Assembly (NCBI RefSeq): GCF_007997035.1
Contig: NZ_VOSS01000084.1
Location: 1 to 61,179, forward strand
DNA: 61,179 nucleotides
Direction of reading: 5' to 3'
DNA from: Ralstonia sp. TCR112
Lineage (GTDB): Bacteria; Pseudomonadota; Gammaproteobacteria; Burkholderiales; Burkholderiaceae
Numbering within the stretch: the stretch's first letter is position 1; every line of letters begins with the position of its first letter. The translations under genes and the position numbers were made by a program. The notes beneath the pieces were generated by a model that did no database searches, was not told where the DNA came from, and was given only the letters and a program-made list of their open reading frames with translations. Shown piece by piece: positions 11,273-19,814 of this stretch.

Positions 11273-11789
11273 GCCCCGGGCTGGGCGGGCCGAGCACGGC
11301 CCGGCGAGGCTCGCATCCGGCCCCCGGAGGGCGGAGCATGGACCTCAAACCGTGGCGCTCCGCAGTCTGATGTCCAAAATTTCGACCTCGGACTGTCGCG
11401 TTCCACCCTCAGACCGTGGAACGCCAGCCTAAAACCGTCGAGCGTGACCCTCCGACGGCGGAGCACGGGCCTCGGAGTGCGGATAGGTCGAATGTTTTTG
11501 GGCGGAGCGTGAGCCTCGGACAGTGGCGTTCGAGCCTCCGAGGCTGAAACGCCAGCCTCCGAGCACGGCAATCGTGTGTTTGACATTGGGGCACGACCCT
11601 GTGACGGTGGCGTTCGGGCCTCAAAGCGTCACGTTCGACCCTCGCACGGTGGAGCGCCAGTGTTTGTGCCTGAAGTACCACCCTCCGAGGGTGGAGTTCG
11701 AGTGTTCAACCGTGGAGCGCGATGCTCCAACACTCGCAGGCGCGCGGGCAGCCCTGCCCAGGGCCGCCGCGTTGCCAGGGCGATGAAAT
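11273..11789. other. Noncoding spacer holding a 21-bp repeat array
   Basis: This 517-base stretch lies between the convergent ends of the oxidase operon and the PLP-enzyme gene. Most of it (about 11320-11742) is a degenerate tandem array described separately. The remainder is GC-rich with a weak GGGCA / TGCCC inverted repeat at 11746-11759, which may help end the minus-strand gene. The open frames on both strands here are a side effect of the 21-base period and have no ribosome-binding sites. Confidence 0.7.
11320..11742. repeat. Degenerate 21-bp tandem array, about 20 units
   Basis: Units of 21 bases follow one another with little slippage, for example at 11405, 11426, 11447, 11512, 11533, 11554, 11596, 11617, 11638, 11680 and 11701. 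A core near CCTCCGACCGTGGAGCG is recognisable in most, but no two neighbours are identical. One or two units carry a 1-2 base insertion (near 11362-11383 and 11468-11490). Because 21 is a multiple of three, both strands stay open over long stretches. Some units are close to palindromic (CCACCCTCCGAGGGTGG at 11678-11694). The array is old and diverged, and its role is unknown. Confidence 0.85.
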
Positions 11790-13025
11790 TTAGCCGAGAT
11801 GGATCGCGTCCAGCGCCTGCGTGAAATCGGCCAGCAGGTCAGCTTCATCCTCAATGCCGACCGACACGCGAACCAGCGAATCGGCAATGCCCATCGACGC
11901 GCGGCGCTCGGCGCCCATTTCCCAGTAGATGGTGGGCGCCACCGGAATCACCAGCGTGCGCGTATCGCCCAGGTGCGTGGCGCGCACGGCGTAGCGCAGG
12001 TGGTCGAGCATGTCGACGTAATCAGCGCCGTCCACCAGCTCGAAGCTCAGCAGGCCGCCGTAGTGGCGGAACAGCTCGGTGGCGCGGGCGTGCTCGGGGT
12101 GCTCCGGCAGGCCGGGGTAGTACACGCGTGCCACCTTCGGGTGCGCGGCCAGCGTACGGGCCAGCGCCAGCGCGTTGCTGCAGGTGCGGTCGACACGCAG
12201 GGCCATCGTTTCGGCGCCCACGGCAATGCGGTGCGCGGCATCGGCAATCAACGTGGCGCCCTGGTCGCGCAGGCCCTTCTTGCGGATCTGCTGGATGCCC
12301 TGCATTTCCGGCTTGGCCTTGCGGTAGGCCGGATAGATGTTCGGATAGGCCGCCCAGTCGAACAGGCCCGTATCCACCACCGCGCCGCCCAGCGCGTTGC
12401 CGTGCCCGCCGATGTACTTCGACAGCGAATGCACCACGAGGCTCGCCTGTGCCTCGCGCGCGCGGAACAGCCATGGGGACGTCATCGTGCCGTCGACCAC
12501 GTAAATCAGGCCGCGCGCCTTGCAGATATCGCCAATGCCCTTCAGATCGGCCACTTGCGTGCGCGGGTTGGCAATGGTCTCCACGAAGACAAGGCGCGTA
12601 TTCGGCTGCACCGCATCGGCCACGGCCTGGGCCGACGTGGCATCGACGAACGTCACGTCCACGCCCAGGTTGCGCAGCGTTTCGAACACGCTGTTGGTGT
12701 TGCCGAACAGGAAGGCGCTGGAGACCACGTGGTCGCCCGCGCGCAGCAGGGTCGAAAACACCGCCATGATGGCCGCCATGCCGGTGGCAAAGCATGCGGT
12801 GGCCACGCCGGCTTCCATCATCGCGATCTTGGCCTCGAGTGCGGCCGTGGTCGGGTTGCCCTGGCGGGCGTAGGTGTAGCCGGGCTTGCCCTGGAACACG
12901 TCGATCAGCTCGCGCGTATCGGTATAACCGTACGTGGTGGACGTGTGCAGCGGCTTGTGGATGGCGTAGTGCTCGACGCCGGCTTCGCGGTCGGCGTGCA
13001 GGAGGGCGGTGGTCAGTCCGGTCAT
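11790..13025 (-). CDS. Cystathionine gamma-synthase/lyase family PLP enzyme
   Basis: A fold-type I pyridoxal-phosphate enzyme of the transsulfuration family (411 residues from the ATG at 13025). Seen are YARQGNPTTAALE (phosphate-binding and substrate region), ACFATGMAAIMAVFSTLLRAGD (cofactor cup), SLSKYIGGHGNALGG (Schiff-base lysine) and THLGDTRTLV near the C-terminus. Members make or break cystathionine, or attach sulfide to activated homoserine, in cysteine/methionine metabolism; the substrate cannot be told from sequence alone. The frame extends 17 codons further to a GTG at 13076, through the GCAGGAAA repeats. I prefer the ATG, which begins close to the family core (MTGLTTALLHADR). It is divergent from the ABC fusion gene. 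Confidence 0.85.
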   Translation of the reverse strand: MTGLTTALLHADREAGVEHYAIHKPLHTSTTYGYTDTRELIDVFQGKPGYTYARQGNPTTAALEAKIAMMEAGVATACFATGMAAIMAVFSTLLRAGDHVVSSAFLFGNTNSVFETLRNLGVDVTFVDATSAQAVADAVQPNTRLVFVETIANPRTQVADLKGIGDICKARGLIYVVDGTMTSPWLFRAREAQASLVVHSLSKYIGGHGNALGGAVVDTGLFDWAAYPNIYPAYRKAKPEMQGIQQIRKKGLRDQGATLIADAAHRIAVGAETMALRVDRTCSNALALARTLAAHPKVARVYYPGLPEHPEHARATELFRHYGGLLSFELVDGADYVDMLDHLRYAVRATHLGDTRTLVIPVAPTIYWEMGAERRASMGIADSLVRVSVGIEDEADLLADFTQALDAIHLG

Positions 13026-13043
13026 GGCGGGGGCAGCAGAAAG

Positions 13044-13073
13044 GCAGGAAACAGCAGGAAACGGCAGGAAAGT
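13044..13073. repeat. Three 10-bp direct repeats in the metC-like leader
   Basis: GCAGGAAACA, GCAGGAAACG and GCAGGAAAGT follow head to tail at 13044, 13054 and 13064. They are just upstream of the preferred start of the PLP-enzyme gene, in the space shared with the divergent ABC fusion gene. They could be regulator half-sites on one face of the helix, or a short slippage product. Confidence 0.5.
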
Positions 13074-13183
13074 CACGCATTATCGCGCGATTCCGGGGCC
13101 ACCTGGGCGCCGGAAGCCGGGCGGGCGTGGAACGTGGCTTGCGTCGCACCTCGCGTTGCAAGACCGACCGGATTCCATGCCTG

Positions 13184-16172
13184 GTGACGAGCCCATCTCC
13201 TGCATCCTCCCCTCCTCCCCATCCTGCTGAGGCATCGAGCCTGCAGCAGCGGATCGTGGGCGCGCTGTGGCGCGCCATCTGGCGCTACCGCAAGCGCGTG
13301 CTGGTGGCCGTGGGGCTGCTGGTGCTGGCCAAGCTGTGCGCGGTGGGCGTGCCGATCGTGCTCAAGTGGATCGTCGACGGCTTTGGCGATGCCACGCGCG
13401 CGCGTGTATTTCCCGCCTTCCTGCTGCTGGCCTACGCGGTGCTGCGCTTTGGCGGCACGCTGTTCGGCGAGCTGCGCGACATGGTGTTCTCGCGCGTGTC
13501 GCAGCCCACGGTGGCGGGCTTCATGGCGCAGGCGTTCGAGCACCTGCATCAGCTCGGGCCGCGCTTTCATGCAAGCCGGCAGACGGGCGGGCTGATCCGC
13601 GATGTGGAGCGCGGCACCACCGGCATCGAGTTCCTGCTGGGTGTCGCGCTGTTCACGATCCTGCCGACCATGGTGGAGATCGGCTCCGTGCTCATCATCA
13701 TGATGAGCCGCTACAGCGGGTGGTATCTCGTCACCATCCTGGCCACGTTTGCGGCCTATTGCACCGCCACCGTGCTGCTCACGCGACGCCGCGTGCGCCT
13801 GCAGCGGCAGATGAACGAGTTCGACTCGATGGCCGGCAGCCGGCTGCTCGACAGCATGCTCAATCACGAAGCCGTGAAGGTGTATACCAGCGAGCGCTTC
13901 GAGGCCCACCGCTACCGCGACATCCTGCGCCAGCGCATCGAGACGGCAGTCGCCAACCAGCGCGCGTTGTCACTACTGCACGTGTCGCAAAGCGGTGTCA
14001 TCGCGGCAGGCGTAGCGACCGTCATGCTGCTGGCCGGGCAGGACGTGACGCGCGGCGTGCTATCGGTGGGCGATCTCGTGCTGATCAATGCGTACATCAT
14101 CCAGGTGTGCCTGCCGCTCAACGCGCTGGGCTTCATGTTCCGCGAGGCGAAAGACGCCGCCATCAACGCCGAGCGCCTGTTCCAACTGCTTGAACAGCGG
14201 GCCGACGTGGTGGACCTGCCCAACGGCGCGCCGCTGCGCGTGACGCAGGGCGACGTGCAGTTCGACCACGTGGATTTCGGCTACGAGAACACGCGGCCCA
14301 TCCTGCATGACCTGTCGCTGCACATTCCGGCCGGGCACACGGTGGCGGTGGTGGGCGGCAGCGGCTCGGGCAAGTCGACGCTGGCGCGGCTGCTGCTGCG
14401 CTTTTACGACCCGTGGGCGGGGCGCGTGTCCATCGACGGGCAAGACCTGCGCGTGGTCACGCAAGACAGCGTGCGCCGCGCGATCGGCATCGTCCCGCAA
14501 GACACCATCCTCTTCAACGACACCATTGCCTACAACATTGCCTACGGGCGCGAAGGCGCGACGATGGCCGAGGTGATCGAGGCAGCGCGCGCGGCCTATG
14601 TGCACGACTTCATCGCCGCGCTGCCCGAGGGCTACCAGACCATGGTGGGCGAGCGCGGGCTGAAGCTCTCGGGCGGTGAAAAACAGCGCATTGCCATTGC
14701 GCGGGCGCTGCTGAAGAACCCGTCGATCCTGATCTTCGACGAGGCGACCTCCGCCCTGGATACGCGCTCGGAACGCGCGATCCAGCGCGAGCTGGATCGC
14801 CTCTCGGCACACCGCACGACGCTGGTGATTGCGCACCGGCTTTCCACGGTGGTGGACGCACACGAAATCGTCGTGCTGGAAAAGGGCCGCATTGTCGAGC
14901 GCGGCCGCCATACCGACCTGCTGGCGGCCAACGGCGTCTACGCCCAGCTCTGGACGCTGCAACGCCAGCAGTCCGACCTGGAGCAGGCCCAGCACCGGCT
15001 TGCACAGCAGCCGATCAACCTCGTGGCCCTGGTGGTGAGCGTGCTCGACGGCCTGCGCGAGGCGATCGATGCACGCCGCATCACCGTGTATTCCGTCATC
15101 CGCTCGGAAACCCCGAGCATCACGGGCGACCCGAGCCGCCTGCAAGGCATCGTGGGCGATGTGCTGAGCCACGCCGTGCTGGCCAGCCATCCGGGCAGCC
15201 GCATCGAGATCGTGCTGGAGCGCGTGGAAGGGATGGCGCAGCTGCGCGTGACCGACACGATTGCCATACCGGCGGTGGCGGCGGCAGCCATTCCCACCGC
15301 GTCGCACACACCCGCAGAGATGGAGCCCGACGCTGCGTTGTCGGCCTTTGGGCCAACGACCACCCCGCCGGCGCCCGCGCCCTTCGACGTGCTGGACCCA
15401 GTGGAGCCGCTTGCGCCGTTGCGGCAGGAGCCGCGCGCGTTCGACACCGCGCTGGCGGCGACCGCGCAGGACACGGCCGCCACGCCTGCAGCCACGCTTG
15501 ACCCGTTGTGGATCCGCTCGGTGGTGGAACAGCACGGCGGCGCTTTGCCGTCTGCCGCTGCCCCACGGCGACGGCACCACGTATGTGATGGACTTCCCGA
15601 TCCGCGCGGTGGCCCCGCTCGCGGTTGCGCCGGGCGAGGCCGCATCCGCCCCGCCGCAGCAGGCGCCGCGGGCCGAGTGCACCGCGCTTCCGCCGCCGGA
15701 TGCGCTGTCCGGCGTGCACGTGCTCATCGTCGACGACCAGGAAGACGCCCGCGAAATCCTGCAGCTGCTATTGGAAGACTATGGCGCCACTGTCACCGCG
15801 TATGGGGCCGCCAAGCCGGCACTCGCGGCCCTGCGCGCGGCGCCAAGCAACTCGTGGCCCGATGTGCTGGTCTCCGACATCGCGCTCGGTGACGACGAAG
15901 ACGGCTACGCCCTGCTGCGCAACGTGCGCCTGCTGGAGAGCGAGCGCGACATGCCGCTCGATGCCCGGCTGCCCGCCGTCGCGCTCTCCGGGTACGACCG
16001 CCCGGAAGACCGCACGCGGGCCCTGCTGGCCGGCTTCCAGCTGCACCTGGCCAAGCCCACCGAACACGGCGAACTCGTCACCGCCATCCTCAGCGTCATC
16101 CGCGCGCGACGCGCGCCCGCGCGTGAGTCGCACGCCTCCGTTTCCCTCCAATCAGCCCAGGAGTCCCCATAA
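13184..16172 (+). CDS. ABC exporter fused to degenerate histidine-kinase ATPase and receiver domains (frame broken near 15550)
   Basis: The first 600 residues are a complete Atm1/HMT1-like exporter: a six-helix membrane domain (about 20-330) and an ATPase with GGSGSGKST (Walker A, about residue 390), LSGGE (about 494), ILIFDEATSALD (about 515) and IAHRLS (about 550). With no stop, the frame runs into a histidine-kinase-like ATPase (about 608-785). There GDPSRLQGIVGDVLSHAV replaces an N-box, a Pro/Ala-rich insert follows, and VEQHGGAL plus LPLPHGDGTTYVMDFP is the closing G2-like part. One extra base at about 15548-15551 shifts the frame. Then comes a receiver domain with VLIVDDQED, phospho-acceptor Asp in LVSDIAL, ALSG and LAKPT all intact. 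Repairing the break gives 995 residues. The likely start is GTG 13184; no clear ribosome-binding site is present. The substrate is unknown. Confidence 0.82.
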
Positions 16173-16174
16173 AC

Positions 16175-16744
16175 ATGCTGGCCGATTTCGATCCTTCCGC
16201 CTCCGCGCAGGAAACGCTGCAACCTCAGCAGCCGCAGGCACCGCAGAAACAATCGCAACAGCCCACCTCGCACTTTGCCGGCGCAGACGCCGCCCGCCGT
16301 GCCGTGGAGATGGCACTGCCGCTCATCACGCAGGCGATGACGCGCCCGCAGGAAGTGGGCGACAGCGGCTTCCTGCATATCGTGGTGATGGACCCGGCAC
16401 GCTCGCCTGCCGAGTGCGCCTTTGATGAAGCCGTGCTCTACGAATACTCGGTGGGCGATCGCACGCAATGGGATGCGGACTACGCCGCTTACGCGCGTGC
16501 CAAGGCACGGCTGGCGTGGCAGCACGGCATGAACACGCACGCGCTGCAGGCCTTGCGCCCGCACGTGCTGCGCGCGGGCGACACCAACCTGTGGGGCAGC
16601 GCCGTGCTCGACGGCATCGTGGTCGGCGTGAGCGGCGCACTGCCGTTCTATGACGAAGCCTTTGCGCAGGTGGTGGCGGCGTGCCTGCGCGCCATCGCCA
16701 AACAGGCTGCGGCCGCCACCGGCGGCACGCTGCGGCTCGCCTGA
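16175..16744 (+). CDS. Hypothetical GlcG/HbpS-like protein
   Basis: A soluble protein of 189 residues that begins two bases after the ABC fusion stop, with AGGAG at 16159-16163, so the two are co-transcribed. The first 35 residues are Gln/Pro-rich (QPQQPQAPQKQSQQPTSH) and probably disordered. The rest has AARRAVEMALPLI, then NLWGSAVLDGIVVGVSGALPFYDEAFAQVVAACL. This recalls the end of GlcG/HbpS (PF03928) proteins, where a glycine-rich strand precedes an acidic helix. That family binds small cofactors such as haem, sometimes next to two-component systems. The match is by eye and weak. A sensing or accessory role for the transporter-receiver protein is a guess from context. Confidence 0.6.
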   Translation: MLADFDPSASAQETLQPQQPQAPQKQSQQPTSHFAGADAARRAVEMALPLITQAMTRPQEVGDSGFLHIVVMDPARSPAECAFDEAVLYEYSVGDRTQWDADYAAYARAKARLAWQHGMNTHALQALRPHVLRAGDTNLWGSAVLDGIVVGVSGALPFYDEAFAQVVAACLRAIAKQAAAATGGTLRLA

Positions 16745-17089
16745 CACCCTCCCTTGACGCGCGGCGCGACAGGCGTGATGCCGTCGTCGCGCCGTTTCTC
16801 CTTGTACGCCGCGTAAGAATTGCGCGGTCCCCCAACAGCCGCACGTTGAAGCGCGCGGCGCCACGGCGGGTGCACTGCGTGCACGACCGGCGCGCCACTC
16901 CGAGCTTCACATCCCGCAAACGCTTGTCCGGACAAGCGAAACGCGCTTCCCGGGCCCGGCTCATCTCTCCTCATTGGAACGCCCTGCGACACAAGGTTGC
17001 GCGCCATGGCACGCCGGCTGCTGAGGGTCTTCGCACGTGGCTTCCGAACACCTCACCACACAGGCCGCGACGATAAGAGGAGAAACGAC
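16745..17089. other. Promoter region of the glycan cluster
   Basis: This 345-base noncoding stretch lies upstream of the first glycosyltransferase. It contains a perfect 18-base palindrome at 16921-16938 and an imperfect one (GTGCAC-TGC-GTGCAC at 16870-16884), and ends with a strong AAGAGGAG. No gene or RNA was recognised. It is the largest gap on the plus strand between 13 and 27 kb, so the main promoter for the cluster probably lies here. Confidence 0.6.
16921..16938. promoter_or_regulatory. Perfect 18-bp palindrome, candidate operator
   Basis: CGCTTGTCCGGACAAGCG is a perfect 9+9 inverted repeat, 152 bases before the first gene of the glycan cluster. Even-length palindromes centred on CG are typical of dimeric repressor sites (LacI or TetR style). 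No regulator gene lies alongside, so the binding protein is unknown. The lack of a loop argues against a terminator. Confidence 0.55.
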
Positions 17090-18403
17090 ATGCGCATCGC
17101 CATGGTCAGTGAACACGCATCGCCACTCGCCGACTTGGGCGGTGTCGACTGCGGCGGACAGAACGTCTACGTGCGCCATGTCGCGCGCCAGCTTGCACGG
17201 CTGGGCCATCGTGTCGATGTCTTCACGCGCCGCGAGCGGCCGTGGGACCCGGAGATCGTGCCATTCGACAACGGATGCCGTGTCGTCCACGTGCCGGCCG
17301 GACCGGCCGCCGTGCTGCCCAAGGAAGCCCTGCTGCCGCACATGCATGCCTTTGGCCGCCACTTGTTGAACCACTGTGCGCGCGCCCAGGCCAGCGGCGA
17401 GGGTTACGACGTCATTCATGCCAACTTCTTCATGTCGGGCCTGGCATCGCTGGCGGCATCAACGCGGTTGCACCTGCCGCTGGTCATGACCTTTCACGCG
17501 CTGGGCCGCGTGCGCCGGCTGCACCAGGGCAGCGCCGACGGCTTTCCCGATGCGCGCTTCGCGATCGAAGAGACGCTGGTGCAACGCGCCGACCGCGTCA
17601 TCGCCGAATGCCCACAGGATCAGGCTGACCTGGAAACGCTGTACCGTGCGCGGCCCGAGCAGATCGACGTGGTGCCGTGCGGCTTTGACGCCGCGGAATT
17701 CGCCCCCATCGACCGCGCCGAAGCGCGACGCCGCCTGGGCGTGCCGGCCGATGCGTTTGTCGTGCTGCAGCTGGGCCGCATGGTGGCGCGCAAGGGCGTG
17801 GACAACGTCATCGAGGCCATCGGCAAGCTGCCGGCCGAAGCGCGCCAGCGCGTGCGCCTATACGTGGTGGGCGGCAATACCGTCGTGCCGGACGTGGCCG
17901 CCACGCCGGAACTCGGCCGCCTGCAGGCCATTGCCGAGCGCGCCGGTGTGAGCGCGCAGACCACCTTTGTCGGCAAGCGCGGCCGGGCCGATCTGCGCAC
18001 CTGGTACAGCGCCTGCGATGTCTTCGTCAGCACGCCCTGGTACGAGCCGTTCGGCATCACGCCGGTGGAGGCCATGGCGTGCGGGCGCGCGGTGATCGGC
18101 GCAGACGTGGGCGGCATCCGCTCGACCGTGCGGCACGAGCGCACCGGTTTCCTCGTCCCGCCCAAAGACCCGCAAGCGCTGGCCGCGCGCCTGCTGCAGC
18201 TGATCGAGCAGCCCGAGCTGTGCCGCGAGCTGGGGCAAGCCGGTCTGGTACGCGCCCGCATGCTCTACACGTGGCTGGGCGTGGCCGGCCAACTCGAGCG
18301 TGCCTACCTCAAGGCCATCGACACCCACGCCCGCGCCATGGGCCGCATGACCGATGCCGTGCCCAGCGCCAACGCTGCGGCGCTGGCGGGGCTCGCGGCC
18401 TGA
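17090..18403 (+). CDS. Family 4 glycosyltransferase
   Basis: A retaining GT-B glycosyltransferase of 437 residues that moves a sugar from a nucleotide donor onto a glycan or small acceptor at the cytosolic face. The N-terminal domain starts MRIAMVSEHASPLADLGGVDCGGQNVYV (glycine-rich acceptor loop). The C-terminal domain has VLQLGRMVARKGVDNVIEAI and the donor-site E-x7-E motif EPFGITPVEAMACGRAVIGADVGG. The opening resembles MshA/sucrose-phosphate-synthase-like enzymes. AGGAG at 17078-17082 fixes the ATG at 17090 seven bases on; the upstream frame to 16997 is discarded. It is the first gene of the plus-strand glycan cluster, 35 bases before an SDR. Acceptor and sugar unknown. Confidence 0.9.
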   Translation: MRIAMVSEHASPLADLGGVDCGGQNVYVRHVARQLARLGHRVDVFTRRERPWDPEIVPFDNGCRVVHVPAGPAAVLPKEALLPHMHAFGRHLLNHCARAQASGEGYDVIHANFFMSGLASLAASTRLHLPLVMTFHALGRVRRLHQGSADGFPDARFAIEETLVQRADRVIAECPQDQADLETLYRARPEQIDVVPCGFDAAEFAPIDRAEARRRLGVPADAFVVLQLGRMVARKGVDNVIEAIGKLPAEARQRVRLYVVGGNTVVPDVAATPELGRLQAIAERAGVSAQTTFVGKRGRADLRTWYSACDVFVSTPWYEPFGITPVEAMACGRAVIGADVGGIRSTVRHERTGFLVPPKDPQALAARLLQLIEQPELCRELGQAGLVRARMLYTWLGVAGQLERAYLKAIDTHARAMGRMTDAVPSANAAALAGLAA

Positions 18404-18438
18404 CCCGTTTTTTTCCACCCTTCCCTCATCACGCCGCC

Positions 18439-19200
18439 ATGACCCAGACCGATTTGAACTCGACCCACAACACCACGCCAACGCTGCGCGACCAGGTCAT
18501 CATCGTGACCGGCGCGGGGCGCGGGCTGGGCGCCGCCATCAGCCGTGTGCTCTCTGCCGAAGGGGCAACGGTGGTCGCCACCGACCACGATGCCGGCACC
18601 GCTGACCGCACCGCCGCCGAGCTGATCGCCGAGGGCAGCCAGTCGCACGCCATTGCGCTGGACGTGGGCGACGAAGCCGCCGTGCGCAGCGCGCTCGATG
18701 AAGTGGTCGACCGCTTTGGCCGCGTGGATGCCGTCATCAACAACGCAGCCATCGATATCACGCTGCCCATTGACGAACTGAACGTCGAAGACTGGGACCG
18801 CGTGGTGCGCACCAACCTGCGCGGCCCGTTCCTGCTGGCCAAGCACGCCAGCGTGCTGATGCGCAAGCACGCGAGCGGCGCCATCGTCAACATCGCCTCC
18901 ACCGCGTCGCGGCGCGCGTGGCCGAATGCGTCGGTCTACCACGCCACCAAGTGGGGGCTGCTGGGCTTGTCACATGCGCTGCATGCCGAGCTGCGCCCGC
19001 ACGGCATCAAGGTCTCTGCCGTGATTGCCGGGGGCATGCGCACGCCGTTCCTGCTGGACCGCTTTCCCGACATTGACGTGAACAACCTGCAGGACCCGGC
19101 CAACGTGGCCGCCGCCGTGCGCTTCGTGCTGCTGCAGCCGCCCGAGACGGTCATCCCGGAAGTGATGGTGCTGCCGATGCGGGAGACGTCATGGCCCTGA
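18439..19200 (+). CDS. Short-chain dehydrogenase/reductase
   Basis: A classical SDR of 253 residues. The cofactor motif is TGAGRGLG (about 26-33), the NNAA motif is VINNAAIDI (about 100), the catalytic Ser is in NIASTASRRAWPN, and YHATK carries the catalytic Tyr and Lys (about 170). The loss of the usual PG motif in VIAGGMRTPF is mild. Substrate is not predictable. Sitting between a glycosyltransferase and a sugar phosphatase, it may oxidise or reduce a sugar precursor. Its last ten bases overlap the start of the HAD gene. The frame upstream of 18439 reads inside the glycosyltransferase gene and is not part of it. Confidence 0.87.
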   Translation: MTQTDLNSTHNTTPTLRDQVIIVTGAGRGLGAAISRVLSAEGATVVATDHDAGTADRTAAELIAEGSQSHAIALDVGDEAAVRSALDEVVDRFGRVDAVINNAAIDITLPIDELNVEDWDRVVRTNLRGPFLLAKHASVLMRKHASGAIVNIASTASRRAWPNASVYHATKWGLLGLSHALHAELRPHGIKVSAVIAGGMRTPFLLDRFPDIDVNNLQDPANVAAAVRFVLLQPPETVIPEVMVLPMRETSWP

Positions 19201-19814
19201 TGCGCGCGCCCTTGCGGCCGCGACCGAGCCCCGCCGTCTTTCTCGACAAGGACGGCACGCTGCTGGAAGACGTGCCCTACAACGTCGACCCGGCGCGCAT
19301 GGCATTGGCACCCGGGGCGGGCGAGGGTCTGCGCATGCTGGCCGCCGCCGGCCTGCCGCTCATCGTGGTGAGCAACCAGCCCGGCGTGGCGCTGGGCTAC
19401 TTTCCCGAGGATGCACTGGAAGGTGTGGCCCGGCGGCTCGGCGAGCTGTTTGCGCTGCACGGTGCCACGCTCAGCGGCTTCTACTTCTGCCCGCATGCGC
19501 CGACCGCCGATGGCAGCGCCGGTTGCACCTGCCGCAAGCCCCGCGATGGCATGTTGCGCGAGGCCGCCGCCGCGCACGGCGTTGCGCTGGAAGGCTCGTG
19601 GATGATCGGCGACATCCTCAACGATGTGGAGGCCGGCCGGCGCGCGGGCTGCCAGACGATCCTGATCGCCAATGGCAACGAAACGCTGTGGCAGCCGGGC
19701 CCGTTGCGCGTACCGGACTACATCGTCGGGCGCTTTGACGAGGCGGCTGCCATCGTCATTGCCCAGCAGGCGCGGCACGCGCCCCGCGCGCAATACCTGA
19801 GGGCCGTCGCATGA
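19191..19814 (+). CDS. HAD phosphatase, GmhB-like (heptose bisphosphate phosphatase family)
   Basis: A HAD-IIIA phosphatase of 207 residues. The nucleophile motif is FLDKDGTLLEDVPYNVDP, near residue 15. The zinc loop CPHAPTADGSAGCTCRKPRDGML (about 101-123) has the Cys/His set found in GmhB and histidinol phosphatases, and the closing acidic motif is MIGDILNDVEAGRRAG. GmhB removes the C7 phosphate of D-glycero-D-manno-heptose 1,7-bisphosphate on the way to ADP- or GDP-heptose, and two GT9 heptosyltransferase-like genes follow, which fits heptose chemistry. Substrate remains inferred. Its start overlaps the SDR stop by ten bases and its stop overlaps the next start (ATGA). Confidence 0.88.
   Translation: MALMRAPLRPRPSPAVFLDKDGTLLEDVPYNVDPARMALAPGAGEGLRMLAAAGLPLIVVSNQPGVALGYFPEDALEGVARRLGELFALHGATLSGFYFCPHAPTADGSAGCTCRKPRDGMLREAAAAHGVALEGSWMIGDILNDVEAGRRAGCQTILIANGNETLWQPGPLRVPDYIVGRFDEAAAIVIAQQARHAPRAQYLRAVA

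Noticed and set aside
11320..11742. CRISPR array
   Set aside because: The units are contiguous without unique spacers and are not identical, and no cas genes are nearby.
11409..11786. Possible repetitive peptides encoded in the 21-bp array (both strands)
   Set aside because: Frames are open because the unit is seven codons. No ribosome-binding site, no conserved residue pattern beyond the DNA period, and the frames compete on both strands.
12794..13183. Upstream extension of the ABC fusion gene to 12794
   Set aside because: It overlaps the coding part of the PLP enzyme on the other strand and translates to Arg-rich shadow sequence; the exporter homology starts after 13184.
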